Positions 1 through 10,717 of a stretch of 64,000 nt of DNA are shown piece by piece. Position 1 is the first letter of the stretch. Every line of letters begins with the position of its first letter. Origin of the DNA: Amylostereum areolatum. Lineage: Eukaryota; Basidiomycota; Agaricomycetes; Russulales; Stereaceae. The position numbers and the translations under genes are program-made. Under the pieces are notes generated by a model that was given only the letters and a program-made list of their open reading frames with translations, made no database searches and was not told where the DNA came from. The DNA is taken from positions 434,001 through 498,000 of the forward strand of contig SAXG01000015.1 of NCBI GenBank assembly GCA_012932865.1, written 5' to 3'.

Positions 1-35
1 CTTCCTCACCTCCTTCCGCTGTTTCCTCTCTCTCA

Positions 36-106
36 CCCTCGCCCTCGCCCTCGCCCTCGCCCTCGCCCTCGCCCTCGCCCTCGCCCTCGCCCTCGCCCTC
101 GCCCTC
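36..106. repeat. (CCCTCG)n simple repeat
   Basis: About twelve tandem copies of the hexamer CCCTCG run without interruption. It opens a GC-rich tract and no gene is supported here. Confidence 0.95.
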
Positions 107-191
107 AACGCGCACAGCGCTCACCCTCGACGTGCCATCGCAGCCACGCGCCGTCGCGCTTGCTGCCACGTGCCCGTTACAGGCGGGCAAA

Positions 192-403
192 GATGCCATC
201 ACTCGTGTGATGGCATCCTCGCCCTCATGTGGTATGATGTTTTTCGGAGTCTATTCTCAGGAATGGACTCCGAAAATCGTCATACCGTGCTGGTGAACGG
301 CAACGCCGGCCTGGCATTTTTTTTGGCCCGAAACCATCGTTATGACGTGGTTTCAGGACATGGGCTCATTCCATGTCCCGAAAACACGTCATAACAACGG
401 TTT
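192..403. repeat. Three consecutive stem-loops
   Basis: Three inverted repeats follow each other. The first (192-202 with 207-217) is a perfect 11-bp stem with loop TCGT. The second (231-251 with 266-286) pairs at 19 of 21 positions. The third (331-363 with 371-403) pairs at 29 of 33 positions around a 7-nt loop. Function is unknown; they could be remnants of transposon subterminal repeats. Confidence 0.8.
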
Positions 404-1880
404 TGAACCTTTGCCTCTCCCATCATGTCCAACCCTCGTCCTCCGCGCGCACTACCCTGCCATCCCTGTTTCCGTCCCGTGGCCGTCGCTATCATCTCGG
501 TGCTCAATGCGGACTGCTCCTCAATGCTTGCTCACGCGTCCAACAATGTTTTTCAGGTGCCAGCATGCACCTCCGGTTCCCAGTGAGTGCCCCCATTTGT
601 CCCCTCCCGTGCCCTTGCCCGCATCTGCGCCCCCTCGCGCCCCCACCTGCCATGCCCACGCCACCCTCAATGTGCACTCACCCCCACTCAAACCTGCCCT
701 TCGGGTGCCCACCCCCGCCTTCAACGCAATCCCACCCTCGCTTCAATGTGCGTTTCCGCACCGTGCACGCCCGCACGCCGTTTCCTCTCACGCGCGCCCT
801 AGCCCCTCAAGCATACACCCCCGTCCATGTCCTCAATGTGCACGCACGCATCCCCACCCTCAACACACACACACACACACACACCCCTTGCCTTCTACGC
901 GCACGCGCTCAACACCCATGTTTGATGCCCGCCCCCGCACCCCGCCCTCAATGTCCGACACCGCTAGACGTGAGCGACGGTGTCACCACATGCGATGCAC
1001 GTGTGTACGCCATAGTTCACGTGGTGAGTGTGCTGAGGCCTGCGTTGGGGGAAGAAGGTAGAACACAACAGCAGGTGTTTGGCGTGCTGGACAGGAGGAA
1101 GGGGTGGAGACGGACGGTGGTTGAGGAGCGGGAACGGGCGTATGCACGCACACCCGCAATGCACCAGACTGCACGCATGCACACCCGCCTGCACGCGCGT
1201 ACCTCGCCCACCCGAACGCATGCACACCTGCCCGCATCACGCCCACACACCCGCACACCCGCACCCTACAGTCACACCCACACCCGCAACGGGCGCGTGC
1301 GCACACCGTGCATGCCCGAATGCCCACTCGCAAGCCCGCACGCCCGTCCGCAACCTGCATGCCCGCCCCCGCCTGGGACTCCGTGTCCTGCCCGCGGTGC
1401 GCGCTCTCACCCTCACCCTCGCCTGTGCTCGTGCCTTCACCTGCGCTCCTCCGCACCCTCGCCCGTACCTCTCGCCCTCGCCCGCACCTCTCGCCCTCGC
1501 CCTTTCTAGCACACCCCGCCCTCTTCCTCGCCATCTCCCACCCTCACCTGCACCTACCGTCCACGTCCGTGCCGCCTCTTGCCCACCCACACCCTCCACC
1601 ATCTCGCGGAGTCGGGCGGGGATGTCATCACTCACGTGAGTGGTGTCATCCTCGCCTGCTTGTGTCCGCTGCTTTGCCCCCGCCTTCGCGTCGCGCCCAC
1701 GGCTTCACGCCGTGCGAGCATTGTCGACATGGGTGAAGGGACCGGGGTGCAGAAAGGGCGGGGGCGGGGGCGGCCTGTATGAGAAGACTGGGTGGGGACA
1801 AGGGTGAAGGGGGGACAAGGGGGTGCGTGCATGTCGAGAAAAACTCAGCGGTTGCCGGGTGGTTGTCTGAGGAGAGCATC
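404..1880. repeat. GC-rich low-complexity tract
   Basis: C-rich sequence with degenerate short repeats, an (AC)n run at about 863-884 and a near-perfect 30-nt palindrome at 1621-1650 (core CACTCACGTGAGTG). Long open frames on both strands are Pro, His, Arg and Cys rich. They are explained by composition, so I call no gene. The same type of sequence fills the interior of the hAT-like elements at 17602-18889 and 26746-28006. Confidence 0.7.
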
Positions 1881-2230
1881 AACAGGAGTGAGATTTATAT
1901 AGTTCGAAAAAAAATTGACTGAGACTGTAGCCAAGAAGAACATAAGAATAGAAATGTTCCTGTGTAATCAAATGTCTGTGTTAAGACTGTATGAGATGAA
2001 GAGGAAAGAACCTATGTAGGGTGGAATGGTTGTGAGACCCGCCTTATTGACAGTTGTAAGAAAATTTGTAGGAAACCTTGAGAAAAAATGTAGTAGTGGT
2101 TGTATATAAGTGTACAAGTTGATAGAAATTGGATTGTATCGGATTAACCCTGACTTTAACCGTCTGAGCGTCACAAACCGTCGCGCCTCTCCCAAAATTG
2201 ATGACATAATAAATGTTCCTCGAGGAACCG
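1881..2230. other. No gene seen
   Basis: AT-richer sequence between the GC-rich tract and the truncated gypsy copy. It has no convincing open frame, RNA gene or repeat. The gypsy similarity starts abruptly at about 2231. Confidence 0.5.
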
Positions 2231-4103
2231 TAACAGAGGTCGTGCGATTTTGGAGAAGTCCTTGACGAAGTGTCGGTAGAAGTTGCCAAACCCGAGGAAG
2301 GACTGTACGTCCTTGACCGTCCGGGGTGTTGGCCAGTCCTAGATACCAGCTACCTTGACGGGGTCCATTGCGATCTTGTCGTGCGAGATGATGAGTCCTA
2401 GGTATTCAACGGAGTCCTGCTCGAAGACACATTTCTCCGGCTTGAGGAACAGGTTGTTGTCTTGTAGGCGCTAGAGAACCTGTTGCACTATGGTGCAATG
2501 TTCTTCCATAGTTTGAGTGAATACAAGGATGTCGTCCATGTAGATGATGACCTTGCCCGAGTCAATGAGGTCCTTGAAAAGTTCGTTTATCATTGCCTGG
2601 AACGTCGCAGGGGAGTTCATAAGGCCGAAAAACATCACCGTAGGTTCAAAGAGGCCGCAGTTCGTCTTGAATGCATGCAGCCTTCCACTTGTCGCCTTCC
2701 TTGATGCAGACATTGTTGTATCCCCAGCAGACGTCCATCTTGGAGAAGATCTTTGCACCTTTGAGGCGGTCGATGATTTCTGAGATCAGCGGCAAGGGAT
2801 ACTTGTTCTTGACAGTACCCTTGTTCAGCTCTCAATAGTCCTGTACAGGCCGCAGCTTCCCATCCTTCTTCTTGACAAAGAAGAACAGACTTGCCTGCAG
2901 CGACTTTGGCGGGTGGATGTAGCCCTTCTTCAGGTGTTCATCGAGGAAGGCATCAAGCTCGATCTGCTCGGAGGAGGAGAGCGGATAGATCTTGCATGGC
3001 TTGGGTTCAAAGCCGTCCTTCATATCAATGGTGTGATCCCACGGCCGTCGGTCGGGTAGTCGTTCAGAGGTTTTTTTGTCGAATACGGGTGCAAAGTCAC
3101 AGTACGGAGGGGGGACCAAGTCTTTGAAGGTTTGCGGACGTGCATTTTCCTTTGAGTGCTCTGCGAGTTCTTGCGCTTTGGTGAAGCCTGCGCGGATTGG
3201 CACTGCCTCTGGGTTGGGGCCTTCGGTTTCAGGGAGGATCCCAGCGCGGCATAGGCCATTGATCTCCCAGTCTCGGAAGACTATGGGTCATTCGTGGTCA
3301 TCCTCCGTGAAAAGCCGGGCGGGTAGGGGTAAGCAATGAAATGTGCGGATGCGAACACCTTGGACTCGGCGCGCGGGGATAACATACGTAGGGATTGGAG
3401 CCCAGGAGACATATGTCGGTTCTGGGAAGGGATCATCCAGGACTAGAGGCACTTTAGGGGCTTCATCAATTTGAACCTTACATTGCGGTCGGGTCGATGA
3501 TGGCTTGCTCGGCTTTGTTGCAAGGTTTGTCACGGTCGGTTCAGAGAGAGTGCAGGAGGGAGGGCAGTGGAGTATGTCAACGCAATCTTGCTGCCAGTCT
3601 ATGGTGGGGTTGTGCTCATCAAGCCAGTCTGTTCCAAGGATCATGTCATGGTCACTGATGTCGGTGATGAAGAACTCAGCTTCTTCCTCATGGTATGCCC
3701 TTGAACCTTGCGAGTATATCCAGATCCGCTGGGTCGTCATATCACGTACCCAGCCCATGATGTTCTCGGTGCCGTCCACATTACGCACGGGGAACAGGTT
3801 TTCTAGTTTTCTAGTGGTCAGCTTCCTGCATTCAGCGAAGCTTCGGTTGATGATAATTCCTTCTGCACCACTGTCAAGCAGTGCGTCTGCGTCGATTTGT
3901 CGGCCTGTCGCTCATCCAATTATTTTGACTTTGAGCATTATCAAGGGTGTCTGCCTGTTCTTTGTGATGATAGAGAGGTGCACACACGATAGATACAATT
4001 GCTCACATGAAGTCATAGATGATAGTACAGAAAAGTGATTGTAAGACACCGATGATATCAGTCCTTCGCCTCCGCCAGACGACACGGCTGGGGGGTGTTT
4101 CAA
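2231..4103 (-). pseudogene. gypsy A protease-RT remnant
   Basis: On the minus strand an aspartic protease segment with the DSGAEG motif (about 3880) is followed by the block ending [17 protein letters not shown], then RT with [13 protein letters not shown] and the catalytic YMDD box (about 2555). At least three in-frame stops occur: after IIG near 3914, after VQDY near 2834, and near 2341. A small insertion in the block after GYNNV shifts the frame. The frame ends at the truncation in the FLGFGNF motif. It cannot make a working enzyme. Each lesion is also present in the copy at 30008-31880. Confidence 0.88.
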
Positions 4104-5505
4104 AAATCCTGCAATTCCAGGATGTCCTTCAACAACGCTACTGCCTGCTCCTTGCCTTCCATATCCAGATCTTTTAGCTGGCGAGTGATCGTTGTGATGG
4201 TTTGGGACGGGTCGGGGGTTGCCTTTGCAGCAGACGAGGCCGAGCTATCCGGCGGGGGGGAAGTCTTGGATCGCAGGAGACGTGACCAGCTTGTCAGCAC
4301 ATGAAGCACTTGCCTTCACGCATCATCTTGGCCCGTTCGTCATCTGTCAGCTTCGCAGGGCAGGTCGTGGTGTTGGTGAAGGCGCCGACTCGGCACGACC
4401 AGGAGTTGTTGGCGGAACCGTTCAAGGTGAGCACAACAGCCCCCTTGGACTGTCTGCTCTTCCTCTCCAGGTTCTCCTCCAGCCATTGGTGGTTGATGCG
4501 GCGAGCGCACTCCTTCCACTCCGCGAGGTCGGTGGGGAATGGGTACGATCAAGCCACCTGCTTGCCAAGGTCACGCTGTAGTCCTTTCTTGAAAAAGTGG
4601 ATCAGTGCCTTGTCATTGTATTCCAACATGGTCGCCAGCATTTCGAACTTGGTGATAAAGTCGGTGACGTCCCAGGTGGTCATTGTGAGCTCGTTGATCT
4701 TGCACTGAGCTTCCATCTTCGGCTCGATGGGTATGAAGTCTTTGTTGAACTTTTCAAAGAGCTCCTTGTAGGTGCTATAGTGGAGCGGCGAGGCCGGGAG
4801 GCTGAGGCTTTTGGCGTCCTCCTTCTTGTCTTTGTTGTCGAAGAGCTCCATGCAGCGATGCGTGGCCCAGGATTTTGCCATGTCGTCCTCCATCAGGATG
4901 AGAAGGAGCATCATCTTCGCGTCATCTGTGGCGTAAACATCTTTGTTAACGCGCAGAAACATGCGAAGCTCGAGGGAGAACTGGAGGGTGTGGCGTCTGT
5001 CGCCCTTAAAGGGCTTCGGCTTGGGGCCGAGCTCACGCTTGGAGGCAGTCGAGGGTTTGGTTTGTTCGTCAGACATTTTGTCAGCGGGGAGGGTGACGTC
5101 AAGGGATCGGGTGAAGGCTTCTTCTTGTTGGCGTCGGAGTTCCTTGCAATGTTCTTCAGCTTCGTCGAGTTCAACTTGGACTTCACGTGCGACTTGAAAT
5201 TTGAGGGGTGTGACGAGTTCCTGGTTGTGTCTCCAAAACCAGAGATCCTGAACAGGGTCTGTGCTAGAGGGTTGCCACTCAACTACTATGTGCCCTGGTG
5301 TTCCTTGCTGGTTTCGTCAATACGTGTACCACTTCTTGGTGACACTGTTGAACTTGAATCCTTTGGGGGGGAAGAGGACAGTGGATCGGCGGGGCAGTGG
5401 GGAGGAGGATGACAGTGGGTTGTAGAAAGCGGTGAGGACGTCGGTTGCAAGGTCAAGGCCTTCATCGGTGAGATATTTGGCTTCGCCTTCGTAGAAGTAC
5501 CAGTC
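4100..5505 (-). pseudogene. gypsy A gag remnant
   Basis: The minus strand encodes a gag-like capsid region: KPKPFKGDRRHTLQFSLELR, FLRVNKDVYATD and FFKKGLQRDLGKQVA are readable at 5076-4549. An N-terminal block with KKWYTYWRNQQGTPGH and DLWFW lies upstream, near 5330-5220. The C-terminal zinc knuckle is partly deleted: the start CFMC of the knuckle runs directly into the PPPDSSASSAAKATPDPSQ linker. Frames shift between blocks. The equivalent region of the full family A element (9275-10717) keeps the knuckle. Confidence 0.8.
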
Positions 5506-5662
5506 TTACCTGCTCTCTTCCGTGGGGTTGTGGGCCCAATGTACGGGTCTCTTGGTGTCTAGGGAGGTGAGGACAGAGTACTCGTGTGGGCAGTAGTCAC
5601 GGAAGATGCCCGGGGGAAACTCGGGGGTGGGGGGAGGGGCAAAGGGTTGGGAAGTGATGGTT

Positions 5663-6214
5663 CTAGAAGAAGTCGGCCGCGACAGGGCGACGACCAAGGA
5701 GTTTCTGGGTGAGGTAGCCGGCTTTCACTGCCTGGCGGATCTTGTGTTCGTGGTGGTGGCGGCAAATGGTCTTACCCTTGATGGTGGGACGGAGGACTGG
5801 TGGCGGGGTAGATTCGGGGGTCCAGCAATTAAACTGGGAGACAGAGGCGAAGCTCGTCTGGAGGATTGGGTTGGGGGTGCTCTGGACGAGGTAGGTGTGG
5901 TAAGTGGGGGTGTGGAGGGTAAACTTGAGGCGTTCGAGATCTGCATTGATGCACGTAGTGATCCAAACGTATAGAGCGAGGACGACAGTACCATGATCCT
6001 TATGCCACCTCCACTCGAAGATGCGGAAGTTGAGGCCGTGCACGGTCCAAGGATCTTTCTTGCAGAGGTTCTGTATGGGGACGAGGCAGTTGACAGTGAT
6101 GGCGTCAGACCAAGGGTAGGGGAGTGGTGCATTGTTGCGGGGGGTGATTGGCTTTCCGTTGAATGGGAGGAAGACTGGTGCGTTTGGGAGGTCTGTGGTG
6201 GGAGGTTTTAACAT
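5663..6214 (-). CDS. gypsy A ORF1, conserved unknown protein
   Basis: A 183-residue open frame between the 5' LTR leader and gag, starting MLKPPTTDLPNAPVF. I do not recognise a domain. The centre reads LCKKDPWTVHGLNFRIFEWR and the end reads HKIRQAVKAGYLTQ then LLGRRPVAADFF and a stop. The family C element at 16250-16800 has a matching protein with the same centre and the same C-terminus and stop, and the full A copy has a frameshifted version at 8541-9103. This frame is the only intact one of the three. Preservation between diverged families suggests a real element-encoded product. Fusion to gag by readthrough, frameshift or splicing is another possibility. Confidence 0.65.
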   Translation of the reverse strand: MLKPPTTDLPNAPVFLPFNGKPITPRNNAPLPYPWSDAITVNCLVPIQNLCKKDPWTVHGLNFRIFEWRWHKDHGTVVLALYVWITTCINADLERLKFTLHTPTYHTYLVQSTPNPILQTSFASVSQFNCWTPESTPPPVLRPTIKGKTICRHHHEHKIRQAVKAGYLTQKLLGRRPVAADFF

Positions 6215-6279
6215 CGTAGAGACGGCAGAGGTAGATGGAGAGAGGGGTGCGAGGTAGGCGTAGGGGTAGACTGTCTACG

Positions 6280-6702
6280 TGTCAGAAACGCAGTTTATGA
6301 GACCAAAGGAACTGCCTAAGTCGTGACGATGGGAGGAGCAAGGAGAAACAAATGGATTCGAGAGTGCCGGGCCTAGGGTAGTGCAACACAAGCTACAGTA
6401 CCGTATGATGAGATGGACAGTCTAGGGAAAAGGAAAAGGAAACACTGCCCTTGTATGCAAGTGGGAACAATGATGCAATACAATGTGATGGTGGTGCAAG
6501 CAGGGGGAACAATAAGAAAGGAGTCATGGGGCAGAGGATGGAAGTCTGGAGTGATGATGTCATAAATAAGGATGTGGAGCCCTGCTCGGAAGTCCAGGCA
6601 ATGATGTTGTTGGAGCATGTGATGTGAAGGAAAGTCATGTGCCGTGACGTGTTGTGTGTACGAAGTCTGCAAACGAAGAGAGAAATGGAGTGATCCGTGA
6701 CA
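6280..6702 (-). mobile_element. gypsy A LTR (5' LTR of A-left)
   Basis: A 423-bp LTR with TGTCACGG...TTTCTGACA ends on the minus strand. The primer site follows after 2 nt (complement of 6268-6277) and matches the predicted mRNA start AGACTGTCCA inside the LTR at 9 of 10 positions. The flank at 6703-6707 is TGCAG, but the partner TSD is lost with the truncated end. Confidence 0.9.
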
Positions 6703-8050
6703 TGCAGCACGTAGGCTATCTTGGGTCCAGGAGGCCAGGACAATATCTGACTGCTTGTTGTCATCTTCTGTGAACCACTTTGCACGTGAAGGTGTACGGC
6801 AGGGAGAACAAACATGGGCATGATGTACGCGGCGGGCAGGGATCACGTACTTTGTGTTGCATGGATGGTTGGTCATAGTGTGGACACAAGGTTCTTCAAC
6901 TTCAACTTTGTCGACTTCGGTGACATCAATGAGCGGTTATGGCCCAGACCAATGTTCTGGTTTGGTGCAAAGCTTCTTGACCGGAGGTTTGTGTAGGACG
7001 CAGGTAGGTGGGCAGCGCGTCATGTTGACTTCTTCTTTGTCCCAGTTGATTTCTGGGTTATGGTCCTTCAGCCAGTCAGTTCCTAGGATCATGTCGTGGT
7101 TGCCAATATCTGTGACAAAGAACTCGGCAGTCTCTTCATGATACGATTCTGTGGATTGGGCGTAGATGCGAACACACTAGGTAGTCGAATGACACACCCA
7201 TCCCATTATGTTCTCCGTCCCATCTACATTGGGAACGGGAACGGGCAATCAAGGGTGTCTAACGAGAGCCCTCTCTTTTCTGCAAATCTTCGGTTAATTA
7301 TAATGCCTTCAGCACTGCTATCAAGCAGGGCTTCAGCGTCGATTTTTCTTCCAGTGACTCGTCCAATCAGTTTGACATCCAGCAGTATTGAGGGTGTGTG
7401 CCTATTCTTTGTGACTGTTGACAGTTTCAAGCAGGTTGGAAGGACACGCTCACTGGATTGCATGGATGATAATACAGAGAAATGATTTGACGATGTGATA
7501 GAAAAACCTTTGCCACCCACAGATGACACAACTGGGGGGTGTTCTAAAAATCCAAACTGCCAGCAAGATCCTTCAACATCGCTGTGGCCTCCTCACACTC
7601 CTCCTTGCCCAACTTCTTCATCTTGTTGATTAGGACCGACATCTCCTTGACTGGATCTGTATCCGAGGTCGTTGCCACTTGAGGGGACAACAAAGCAGGC
7701 ACGGAGGGTACTCCTGAGTTTGAGTCAGTTTCCAATGCTCCTACATGTCTTCCGCTGCTTGAGTCCTTGTTCGGAACAGTTGTGCAGCATGCAACCTGGT
7801 TGGCGACAGAGGAAACAACCACCTTCCTTGCGCAGGCGTTCATGCTCAGCATCAGTCAGACGTCCTGGACACCCTCCTTGGATACTGACTGCTCCAACAC
7901 GCAGTCCACCACTGGTGGAGGATGAGGGTCGTGCGCTAGTGGTCGACAGCGAGGTCTTCTGCTTCCGGTCTGCAGGCGAGACGAGCCTGCGGTTGCGGAG
8001 AAAGGCTTCGTTGAGTGCACACGTGCGAGTCTTCTAGTTATCAAGGGTGG
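6703..8050 (-). pseudogene. gypsy C gag end, protease and pol fragment
   Basis: Downstream half of the family C element, minus strand. It begins where the family A insertion ends (8050) with the gag C-terminus. A zinc knuckle CFLCRQPGCMLHNC is readable near 7800, where the usual His position is displaced. A linker ending LKDLAGSLDF follows at about 7544. The protease frame (7529-7224) contains ALLDSSAEGIIINRRF, with DSS in place of the catalytic DSG. Further blocks end in YVIPARRVHHAH and AKWFTEDD near 6850-6770. The gene stops at 6703, where A-left inserted; RT and later domains are absent. Confidence 0.8.
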
Positions 8051-8476
8051 TGTCACGGATCGCTCCATTTCTCTCTTTGTTTGCAGACCTCGTGCACACA
8101 ACGTGTCACGGCACATGACTTTCCTTCACATCACATGCTCCAACAACGTCATTGCCCGGACTTCCGAGCGGGGCTCCGCATCCTTATCTATGACATCATT
8201 GCTCCGGACTTCCGTCCTCCGCCCCATGACTCCTTTCTTATTGTCTCCCCTCCGCTCGCACCACTATCGCATCACATCGCACCATCGCTCCCACCTGTAT
8301 ATAAGGACAGTGTTTCTCTCCCCTTTTCCCCAGACTGTCCATCTTGTCATACGGTACTGTAGCTTGCGTTGCACTACCCTAGACCTGGCACTCTCGAATC
8401 CATTTGTTTCTCCTCGCTCCTCCTATTGTCGCAACTTAGGCGGTTCCTTCAGTCTCATAAACTACGTTTCTGACAC
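8051..8476 (+). mobile_element. gypsy A 5' LTR
   Basis: A 426-bp LTR with TG..CA ends. A TATA box TATATAA is at 8298-8304. The sequence AGACTGTCCA at 8332-8341, about 34 nt downstream, is the likely RNA start. Two CGGACTTCCG boxes lie upstream of the TATA box. The LTR is the only promoter visible for the element. Confidence 0.92.
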
Positions 8477-8478
8477 CT

Positions 8479-8488
8479 GGACAGTCTA
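8479..8488 (+). promoter_or_regulatory. Self-primer binding site, family A
   Basis: TGGACAGTCT lies 2 nt after the LTR end and is the exact reverse complement of AGACTGTCCA at 8332-8341, the predicted first bases of the mRNA. This is the arrangement known for self-priming Tf1/sushi-type elements, where the RNA 5' end folds back to prime reverse transcription. Confidence 0.75.
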
Positions 8489-8540
8489 CCCCTCCGCCTA
8501 CCTCGCACCCCTCTCTCCATCTACCTCTGTCGTCTCTACA

Positions 8541-9103
8541 ATGTTAAAACCTCCCACCATGGAGCCTCCCGAAACGCACCAGTTTTTCTCCCGTTCAACG
8601 GAAAGCCAATCACCCCCCGCGATGACGCACCACTCCCCTACCCTTGGTCCGATGCCGTCACTGTCAACTGCCTCATCCCCATGTACAGAACCTCTGCAAG
8701 AAAGATCCTTGGACCGCGCACGGCCTCAACTTCCGCATCTTCGAGTGGAGGTGGCATAAGGATCACGGTACTGTCGTTCCTCGCTCTATACTGTTCGGAT
8801 CACTACATGCATCAACTGTAGATCTCGAACACCTCGAGTTCACCCTCCATGCACCCCCACCTACCACACGTACCTCTATCCAGAATGCCCCCAACCTGAT
8901 CCTCCAGACAAGCTTCACCTCTGTCTCCCAGTTTAATTGCTGGACCCCCGAATCTACCCCGCCACCAGTCCTCCATCCCACCGTCAAGGGTAAGACCCTT
9001 CGCCACCGCCACCACGAAACACAAGGTCCGCCAGGCATTAAAAGCTGGCTACCTCACCCAGAAACTCCTCGGTCGTCGCCCCATCGCGGCCGACTTCTTC
9101 TAG
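8541..9103 (+). pseudogene. gypsy A ORF1, frameshifted
   Basis: Counterpart of the 183-residue ORF1 at 5663-6214. It starts ATG TTA AAA (MLKPPT) after the leader and ends at a TTC TTC TAG triplet run, giving the shared DFF-stop terminus. The frame shifts near 8570 and again before the block LCKKDPWTAHGLNFRIFEWR, so the protein is broken. The central and C-terminal blocks remain readable in different frames. Confidence 0.65.
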
Positions 9104-9274
9104 AACCATTGCTTCCCAACCCTTCACCTGTCCCCCTACCCCCGAGTTTCCCCCGGGCATCTTCCGCGACTACTTCCCATATGAATACTGCATCCTCACC
9201 TCCTCGGAAACCAAGAGATCGGTACACTGGGCCCATAACCCCCCCCGAAGAAAGCAGGCAAGACTGGTACCTCT

Positions 9275-10717
9275 ATGAAAGCGACAGGCAGATACCTCAC
9301 AGACGATGACTGCAACACCACTGCCAATGTCCTCACCGCCTTCTACGACCCACCTTCATCTTCTTCCCTACCACCCCGCCGATCCACCGTCCTCCTCCCC
9401 CCCAAGGGAATCAAGTTCGACAACATCACCAGGAAGTGGTACACATATCGACGAAACCGGCAAGGAACACCAGGGCGCACAGTAGTTGAGTGGCAACCTT
9501 CTAGCACAAACCCCGTTCAGGATCTCTGGTTTTGGAAACACGGCCAGGAACTCGTTACCCCTCTTGAATTCCAAGTCGTGCGCAAAGTCCAAATTGAGCT
9601 TGACGAAGCTGAAGAAAACTGTAAAGAACGCCGACGCCAACAAGAAGAAGCCTTCAACCAATCCCTCGACATCGCCCTCCCCGACACCATGCCCGACACC
9701 AAATCCAAGCCTGCCGTCTCCAAGCGGGAGATCGGCCCCAAACCGAAGCCTTTCAAAGGCGATAGACGCGACACCCTCCGGTTCTCCCTCGAGCTCCGTA
9801 TGTTCCTGCGCGTTAACAAGGATGTTTATGCCACAGACAACGCCAAGATGATGCTCCTCCTCAGCTTGATGGAGAACAACACGGCGAAAGCCTGGGCCAC
9901 GCATCGCCGCATGGAACTCTTCAATGACAAAGACAAGAAGGAGGACACCAAAAGCCTCAGCCTCCCGCCTCCGGCACTCCACTACAGCACCTACAAAGAG
10001 CTCTTTGAGAGATTCGGTAAAGACTTCGTGCCCGTCGATCCAAAGATCGAGGCTCAGCGTAAGATCAACGAGCTCGCAATGACCACCCGGGACGTCACGG
10101 ACTCTATCACCGAGTTTGAGACTGCTGGCGGCCATGTCAGGGATACGACAATGAAGCGCTGATCCACTTTTTCAAGAAAGGATTGCAGTGTGACCTTGGC
10201 AAGCAGGTAGCCCGGTCGTACCCATTCCCCACCAACCTTGCAGAGTGGAAGGAACATGCCCGCCACATCAACCACCAATAGCTGGAAGAGAATCCGGAGA
10301 GGAAGAGCAGACAGTCCTAAGGGGGCTGTCGCGCTCACCTCGAACGGTTCTGCTAACAACTCCTCGTCGCGCTGAGTCAGCACCTTCACCAACACCTCGA
10401 CCCGCCCTGCAAAGCTGACAGATGATGAGCGCGCAAAGATGATGCACGAAGGCAAATGCTTCATGTGTCGACAAGCTGGCCACGTCTCCTGTGACTGCCC
10501 CAACTGCGACCCGAGCGCGGGACGGGTGGGCGCAGCAGAAACTGGATCCAAGGCCCCTCCCCCGCCGACGAGCATGGCTCCGCCCACTACAAAAGCGGCC
10601 CCCGACCCGTCCAAAACCATTGCGGCGATCACTCGCCAGCTGAAGGATCTGGACACAGAAGGTAAGGAGCAGGCAGTGGCACTGTTGAAGAATATCCTGG
10701 AGTTGCAGGATTTTTGA
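9275..10717 (+). pseudogene. gypsy A gag (nucleocapsid included), frameshifted
   Basis: Structural protein of the element. The first frame (9275-10162) carries an N-terminal region with KWYTYRRNRQGTPGR and VVEWQPSS, then the capsid-like part KPKPFKGDRRDTLRFSLELR, MFLRVNKDVYATDNAKMM and YKELFERFGKDFVPVDPK. It shifts frame near 10130. The second frame (10439-10717) has a canonical CCHC knuckle CFMCRQAGHVSCDC (about 10459-10500) and a C-terminal helix ending KNILELQDF just before the protease. The N-terminal module is shared with family C, so it defines this lineage. The frameshift makes the copy inactive. Confidence 0.82.

Larger units (their letters stand above)
2231..6702 (-). mobile_element. 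Truncated Ty3/gypsy family A copy (A-left)
   Basis: Read on the minus strand: a 5' LTR (6280-6702), a short leader, ORF1, gag, protease and the start of reverse transcriptase. The element stops inside RT at about 2231, so RNase H, integrase and the 3' LTR are missing. It lies in a family C element whose pol resumes at 6703. Stops and frameshifts make it non-autonomous. Its protease-RT part (about 2231-4260) is an inverted, almost identical copy of 29851-31880, sharing the same lesions. Confidence 0.9.

Noticed and set aside
192..217. Helitron 3'-terminal hairpin
   Set aside because: No CTRR end at the right distance after the stem and no Rep/helicase coding anywhere in the window.
342..1534. 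Several long open frames (up to 378 residues) on both strands
   Set aside because: Pro/His/Arg/Cys-rich translations in overlapping frames over C-rich simple repeats; no domain and no codon pattern.
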